Source: Nocardioides humilatus | GTDB lineage: Bacteria; Actinomycetota; Actinomycetes; Propionibacteriales; Nocardioidaceae | Direction: 5' to 3' | NCBI RefSeq assembly: GCF_008373755.1 | Contig: NZ_VUJV01000003.1 | Location: 744,001-808,000 of the forward strand | DNA length: 64,000 nt | Shown here: piece after piece, positions 60,162 to 64,000 of the stretch | Position numbering within the stretch: position 1 is the first letter of the stretch | Layout: the number at the start of each line of letters is the position of its first letter | Position numbers and translations under genes: made by a program | Notes under the pieces: model-generated | What the model was told of the DNA's origin: nothing | The model's database searches: none | The model's input: only the letters and a program-made list of their open reading frames with translations

Positions 60162-61322
60162 TCAGCTGTCGGGAGGCGTCATCTCGAGGCGTACGCCGAG
60201 CAGGCGTACGGCGCGGTCCTTCTCGACCCGGTCGAGCAGGGCCACGGCCTCGGCGGCGAGCACGTCGGGGTCGCTCGTCGGCTGCTTCAGCTTGTGGCTG
60301 CGGGTGAAGGTGAAGAACGGCCGGAAGCGGATCTTCAGCTCCACCCGGACCGCCGATCGACCCTCCGCCTCGATGTCGGCCACGACCCTCCGCGCGATCC
60401 GGTCGACGGCCTGCTCGACCTCGGACCAGTCGGCGAGGTCCTCCTGGAAGGTCTCCTCCCGGCCGTGCCCGCGGGCGACGTACGGCGTCGCGTCGACCTC
60501 GTCGGAGGCGACTCCCCTGCCGAGCCGGCGCAGCCACGGGCCGGTCGTCGGCCCGATGTGGGTGGCGAGGAGCGCGGGGTCCGATCGGGCCAGGTCATCG
60601 ACGGTCTCGAGACCGAGGACGGCGAGCTTGTCGGCGGTCTTCTTGCCGATGCCCCACAGGGCCGTGGTCGGGCGGGCGCCCATCTCGTCGTACCAGGTCG
60701 CGTCGCTGATCACGTAGGTCCCGCGGCCGCGCTCCTGCCCGCCCGGTCCCGACTCCTCGCCGATCCCGGCACCGGCTTCACGAGCGAGTGCCCCGACGAC
60801 CCGCTGCTTCGCGAAGCCGGTCGCGAGCTTGGCCTGGAGCTTGTTGTCGCCGATCCCGACCGCACTTCGCAGCTGGGTCGCCTCCAGCAACACCTCGCGG
60901 ACGTGAGTGGCGAAGACCGACGGATCGCCCAGGTCGCCGTGGTCGGGCCCAGCGCCGACGAAGGCCTCGTCCCACCCGAGGGCCTCGACCAGCACCGGCA
61001 CCCCACCCCACTCCAGACCGCGCAGCACGCCCATCACCGTGGCCGACGCCTCGTCGTAGGCGGCCGCGTCGACCGGCAGGAACACCGCGTCGACCTCAGC
61101 CTTGCGGAACTTGGCGGCAGCGGTCCGCAAGGGCATCCCCGAACCGACGCCGTGGCTGCGCGCCTCGTAGGACGCCGTCGCCACGACCCCGCGCTCGGTC
61201 GGGTTGCCCCGGCCACCGACGACCACCGGCTTCCCGGCGAGCTCGGGTCGCCGCAGCACCTCCACCGCCGCGATGAACTGGTCGAGGTCGACGTGGAGCA
61301 CCCACCTCGCCGGACCAGTCAT
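60162..61322 (-). CDS. dinB: Y-family DNA polymerase of the DinB2 type
   Basis: 386 residues. The metal ligands are D12, D118 and E119 (HVDLDQFIAAVE, GWDEAF). The position that blocks ribonucleotides (steric gate, Phe in E. coli DinB) is Ile17, as in mycobacterial DinB2 where it is Leu; this predicts ribonucleotide use. The palm, thumb (WGIGKKTADKLAVLG helix-hairpin-helix) and little-finger domains are present. It copies across damage. No SOS box is visible in the 17 bases just upstream. ATG 61320-61322 is the start. Confidence 0.92.
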   Translation of the reverse strand: MTGPARWVLHVDLDQFIAAVEVLRRPELAGKPVVVGGRGNPTERGVVATASYEARSHGVGSGMPLRTAAAKFRKAEVDAVFLPVDAAAYDEASATVMGVLRGLEWGGVPVLVEALGWDEAFVGAGPDHGDLGDPSVFATHVREVLLEATQLRSAVGIGDNKLQAKLATGFAKQRVVGALAREAGAGIGEESGPGGQERGRGTYVISDATWYDEMGARPTTALWGIGKKTADKLAVLGLETVDDLARSDPALLATHIGPTTGPWLRRLGRGVASDEVDATPYVARGHGREETFQEDLADWSEVEQAVDRIARRVVADIEAEGRSAVRVELKIRFRPFFTFTRSHKLKQPTSDPDVLAAEAVALLDRVEKDRAVRLLGVRLEMTPPDS

Positions 61323-61341
61323 GGGTCGATGGTGCCAGGGG

Positions 61342-61692
61342 CTACCCCCGGAACCGGTAGTAGAGCGTCGTCTCCTTGAAGCCGGCCCACGCCTTCATCC
61401 AGGTGCGGGCACCGACCCGGCAGCGCACCCGATCGATGTGCGCGTCGTATTCATTGCACTCGGCGATCGTCTCGGAGTCGGTCGGCGGGGAGGTCTGGGT
61501 GCCGTCGAAGTGAGTGATCGTGAACCCGTTGGCTGAGTCGCCCTCGACTTGGACGATCGTCCGCGCCGGTGGCACGTAGGGCTGCGGGTCACGCACCACG
61601 TCCGGAGGAGACGACGCCCAGGCAGCGGCGCCGGAGCCGGCGAGCAGAGCCAACACGAGGGCGAGGAGAAGCAGGCGGAGAAGACGGGTCAT
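61342..61692 (-). CDS. small exported hypothetical protein (116 aa)
   Basis: 116 residues. Signal peptide: RLLRLLLLALVLALLAGSGA with AAAWA. The mature part carries two cysteines (AECNEYD and RVRCRVG) that may pair, and ends in WAGFKETTLYYRFRG. I do not recognise it. It is upstream of dinB in the same direction (19 bases), so they may share a transcript. Confidence 0.6.
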   Translation of the reverse strand: MTRLLRLLLLALVLALLAGSGAAAWASSPPDVVRDPQPYVPPARTIVQVEGDSANGFTITHFDGTQTSPPTDSETIAECNEYDAHIDRVRCRVGARTWMKAWAGFKETTLYYRFRG

Positions 61693-61877
61693 GCGGACCT
61701 CCCGAGAGCGCGCGCCGGACAGGTTCCGACGTCGCGAGGGACGTTAGGCCGACGGCCCGGCAGGTCCCCTCCCCCTGCGCGGGCGCTGTGGAGAAGACAC
61801 CACGGAGCCGCGCCCGTGCACTGTTGGCGGGCCGACCTCAGAGCTGGCCAACTTTCGCACAAGAGCGACGCTTGCTG

Positions 61878-61906
61878 TTTCATTTGGAGTCGAACACGTG
61901 TACGAT
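61878..61906 (+). promoter_or_regulatory. predicted promoter with overlapping SOS (LexA) box
   Basis: TCGAACACGTGTACGA (61890-61905) matches the actinobacterial LexA box TCGAACnnnnGTTCGA with one mismatch. It covers the -10 TACGAT (61901-61906), with TTTCAT (61878-61883) as -35 at 17 bases. LexA would repress the HNH gene until DNA damage. Confidence 0.68.
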
Positions 61907-61933
61907 TGAGGCATCTCGGAAAGGTAGTTGCTC

Positions 61934-63178
61934 ATGGTCGCGCAGGTCCTCGATCCCACCCACCAAGCAGTGCTCTGCTTGCAGGCTGCGACCGCGTCAG
62001 TGACCGAAGCACTGACCTACGAACCGGTGTACATGTCAGCCGACGACAAGCGCGCCGCGCTGCTCGCGATCGCGGATCTCGAACGACGTACAGCGGCCGA
62101 GAAGCTCAAGCTGATGGCCGCCTGCGGCGATGTGGCCGACCTGGACGGTGCCCGGGATGTGGCGGCGTGGCTGGCCCAGCGCACCCAGGCCGAAGCCCGA
62201 CCGCTGCGTCATGAGCAGCGCCTCGCTGAGGCGGTCGACAAGCAATGGCTCCGGGTCGCTGACGGGATGGCTGCGGGCGCGGTGTCGGTGGAGCAGGCCC
62301 ACGTCATCGTGCGGTGCCTGACCGACCTGCCCGAACGGCTCGGCACCGAGATCATCGCCAGCGCCGAGATCCGGCTGGTCGAAGAAGCCCAGCGACTCAA
62401 CCCCACCGAGCTCAAGATCATCGCCACCCGCATCCTCGAGCTCGTCGCCCCCGAGATAGCAGAAGCAGAAGATGCGAGGCGGCTCGAGCGCGAGGAACAG
62501 CGGGCGCGGGAAACCATGCGAGCCCGCACCAAGGATCTCGGCGACGGCACCGGCACCCTGACGGCCCGACTCCCCATCGGCATCCTCCGCCGGCTCGAGA
62601 CCTACCTCCACGCGTTCACCAACCCCCGCAAAGAGACCGGCGACCCCAACACCGAGAGCGACCGGATCCCCTACCCGCGCAAGCTCGCCCAAGCGTTCTG
62701 CTCCCTGCTCGAGCACCTCGACCCCACCGCGCTTCCCCAGCACGGCGGCGTCCCGACCACACTGCTGGTCACCATCACCGAGGATTCCCTCAAGCAACGC
62801 CTCGGCATCGGCTCCATCATCGGCGGCCCCGCCCTCTCGGCCACCGAGATCCGCCGCCACGCCTGCACCGCCAAGATCATCCCCGTCGTGCTCGGCGGCA
62901 AGGGCGAGATCCTCGACCTCGGCCGCTCCAGACGCCTTCACTCCACCGCACAACGACTCGCCATCTGGCTACGCGACAAAGGCTGCCGAGCCGAAGGCTG
63001 CACCGTCCCAGCAGCCTGGACAGAGATCCACCACCTCAGACCCTGGTCCGAAGGCGGCGAAACCAACGTCGACGACGCCGTGGCGGTCTGCAACCACGAC
63101 CACCACCGCATGCACGACCCCACCTACACCCACGAGATCCTCCCCAACGGAAAGATCCGCTTCCGCAAGAAGAACTAG
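61934..63178 (+). CDS. DUF222/13E12-type HNH endonuclease
   Basis: 414 residues. The N-terminal DUF222 region is helical (LLAIADLERRTAAEKLKLMAA to about residue 280). The C-terminal HNH block is GCRAEGCTVPAAWTEIHHLRP with CNHDHHRMHD, giving metal-binding Cys and His. Proteins of this kind are common in actinobacteria and several belong to the SOS regulon; an SOS-like box lies upstream. ATG 61934 is chosen with AAGG ahead; TTG 6 bases earlier is possible. Its TAG stop shares CTAG with the convergent VCBS gene. Confidence 0.87.
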   Translation: MVAQVLDPTHQAVLCLQAATASVTEALTYEPVYMSADDKRAALLAIADLERRTAAEKLKLMAACGDVADLDGARDVAAWLAQRTQAEARPLRHEQRLAEAVDKQWLRVADGMAAGAVSVEQAHVIVRCLTDLPERLGTEIIASAEIRLVEEAQRLNPTELKIIATRILELVAPEIAEAEDARRLEREEQRARETMRARTKDLGDGTGTLTARLPIGILRRLETYLHAFTNPRKETGDPNTESDRIPYPRKLAQAFCSLLEHLDPTALPQHGGVPTTLLVTITEDSLKQRLGIGSIIGGPALSATEIRRHACTAKIIPVVLGGKGEILDLGRSRRLHSTAQRLAIWLRDKGCRAEGCTVPAAWTEIHHLRPWSEGGETNVDDAVAVCNHDHHRMHDPTYTHEILPNGKIRFRKKN

Positions 63179-64000
63179 AAGCCGTTCTGGAAGTAGAGCG
63201 CGCAATCGCCCGACGCGCACCGCGGCGCTGCCGCCCAGTCCCGCCCGGATCGACGAGCGGAGTCGAGGTCGAGCACCCGGAACCCACCGCGCCGTCCCCC
63301 GACCACGTAGACGACGTCGTCGACGCCGTCGCCGTCGACGTCGGACACCACCGAGTCGGCGACGTCACCGGCGCCATCGACCACCAGGTCGTGGCGTCGA
63401 TCCCGGACGATCCGACCGTCCGCCGCGCGGAGGACCTGCGCCTCCAGGCCGTCCGGGCCCTGCCCGAGCAGCACGATCCGCGGCACGCCGTCCCCGACGA
63501 CGTCGCCCACGACCACGTCGGCCGCGTCGGCGAACCGGGTCGGTCGTTCGAGCGGCGTCGCGACGAAGCCGGAGCCGGAGGACGCCAGCAGCGAGAAGCC
63601 GAGGTGAGCGGTCTCGCGAAGGACAGGGAGCGCCTCAGGCGCTCGCACCACGACGTCCGCGATCCCGTCGCCGGTGAAGTCCCCCGGCAGCACCATGGTC
63701 AACGCGTAGGTGGTCTGCGGGATCCGCATCCACTGCTGCGGCGCGGTGAAGCGACCGCCCTCGTTGCGGAGCGCCCAGATCGCCACGTGGGTCGGGTCGG
63801 TGGCGCCGTAAGCCACCAGGTCGACCGCACCGTCGCCGTCGAGATCGGCAGCCTTGAGGGTCACGAACGGCTGGCGCGGGTCGAGGCCGAGCGCGAAGTC
63901 GAGCTCGCGGAAGTCGAGGTCCTCAGAAGTCAGCGCCAGCGTGCCGTCGAGCCGGTAGGACCACGAGACCTGGTCGAGACGGCCGTCGCCGTCGAAGTCG
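63175..64000 (-). CDS. VCBS/FG-GAP repeat protein (partial, runs off right edge)
   Basis: The minus-strand frame is open from the window edge to the TAG at 63175. Repeats with Ca-binding DxDxDG motifs are visible: DFDGDGRLDQVSW, DLDGDGAVDLVAYG, DFTGDGIADVVVR and DVDGDGVDDVVYVVG. These form an integrin-like propeller. The end CASGDCALYFQNGF has two cysteines. The start is outside. Probably an exported or surface protein. Confidence 0.83.
   Translation of the reverse strand, partial: DFDGDGRLDQVSWSYRLDGTLALTSEDLDFRELDFALGLDPRQPFVTLKAADLDGDGAVDLVAYGATDPTHVAIWALRNEGGRFTAPQQWMRIPQTTYALTMVLPGDFTGDGIADVVVRAPEALPVLRETAHLGFSLLASSGSGFVATPLERPTRFADAADVVVGDVVGDGVPRIVLLGQGPDGLEAQVLRAADGRIVRDRRHDLVVDGAGDVADSVVSDVDGDGVDDVVYVVGGRRGGFRVLDLDSARRSGRDWAAAPRCASGDCALYFQNGF

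Overview
The window is a piece of a high-G+C (roughly 70% by eye) actinobacterial chromosome. The gene set points to a Nocardioides-like member of the Propionibacteriales: a lone groEL with CIRCE operators and a GGM-type tail, the coproporphyrin-type haem genes (hemE, hemY, hemQ), DUF3263/LytR_C and DUF3000/RNase D neighbours, a DUF222-HNH gene behind a LexA-like box, a SoxR with an Fe-S cluster motif, and mycobacterial-style LigC/PolC and DinB2 repair proteins. This is inferred from gene content only. I see no insertion sequence, prophage or CRISPR array, and gene order looks like ordinary chromosome with a few accessory insertions.

Layout. 1-2.3 kb: end of an ECF sigma factor gene and groEL. 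2.3-6.8 kb: a row of minus-strand genes (ATP-grasp enzyme, membrane protein, SGNH hydrolase, OsmC, secreted proteins). 6.8-8.6 kb: a SAM-riboswitch-controlled threonine-synthase-like enzyme plus a sulfur-carrier protein, best read as a MetM/MetO homocysteine-forming pair. 8.7-12.7 kb: otsB, a LytR_C protein, a DUF3263 protein and a NarL-type two-component pair. 12.8-18.4 kb: an alpha/beta-hydrolase/AMP-binding fusion, otsA and a second PhaC-like hydrolase, followed by a strongly folded candidate RNA (18.49-18.63 kb). 18.6-24.7 kb: acetyltransferase, ung, an aromatic-ring dioxygenase, an aldehyde dehydrogenase/GMC oxidoreductase operon and pdxY.

24.7-30.4 kb: tRNA-Thr(TGT), soxR with a SoxR box, a DUF4032 kinase-like protein, and a repair neighbourhood of ligC and polC. 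An AbiF-like HEPN protein with a folded RNA in front of it sits between the last two. 30.4-36.7 kb: a calcium-repeat exported protein, msrB, rhodanese and cysteine dioxygenase, and the haem genes. 36.7-46.9 kb: DUF3000, RNase D, an orphan solute-binding protein, the large helicase hrpA and exported proteins. 47.0-49.2 kb: an OmpR/histidine kinase pair. 49.2-56.5 kb: rocD under a GntR-type palindrome, a TetR/Baeyer-Villiger monooxygenase/SDR module, an aromatic-acid-exporter-like protein and a YbdK-type ligase. 56.5-64.0 kb: two tandem 573-residue RCC1-type double propellers, dinB2, an SOS-linked HNH protein and the end of a VCBS/FG-GAP protein.

How it works together. Several clusters deal with sulfur and redox: MetM/MetO, cysteine dioxygenase with rhodanese, MsrB, SoxR and OsmC. 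Others cover DNA repair (Ung, LigC, PolC, DinB2, HNH) and oxidation of alcohols, ketones and aldehydes (GMC/ALDH and BVMO/SDR). The two most interesting candidate systems are the SAM-switched MetM/MetO pair and the AbiF-like HEPN protein with its structured leader RNA. The standalone RNA at 18.5 kb comes next.
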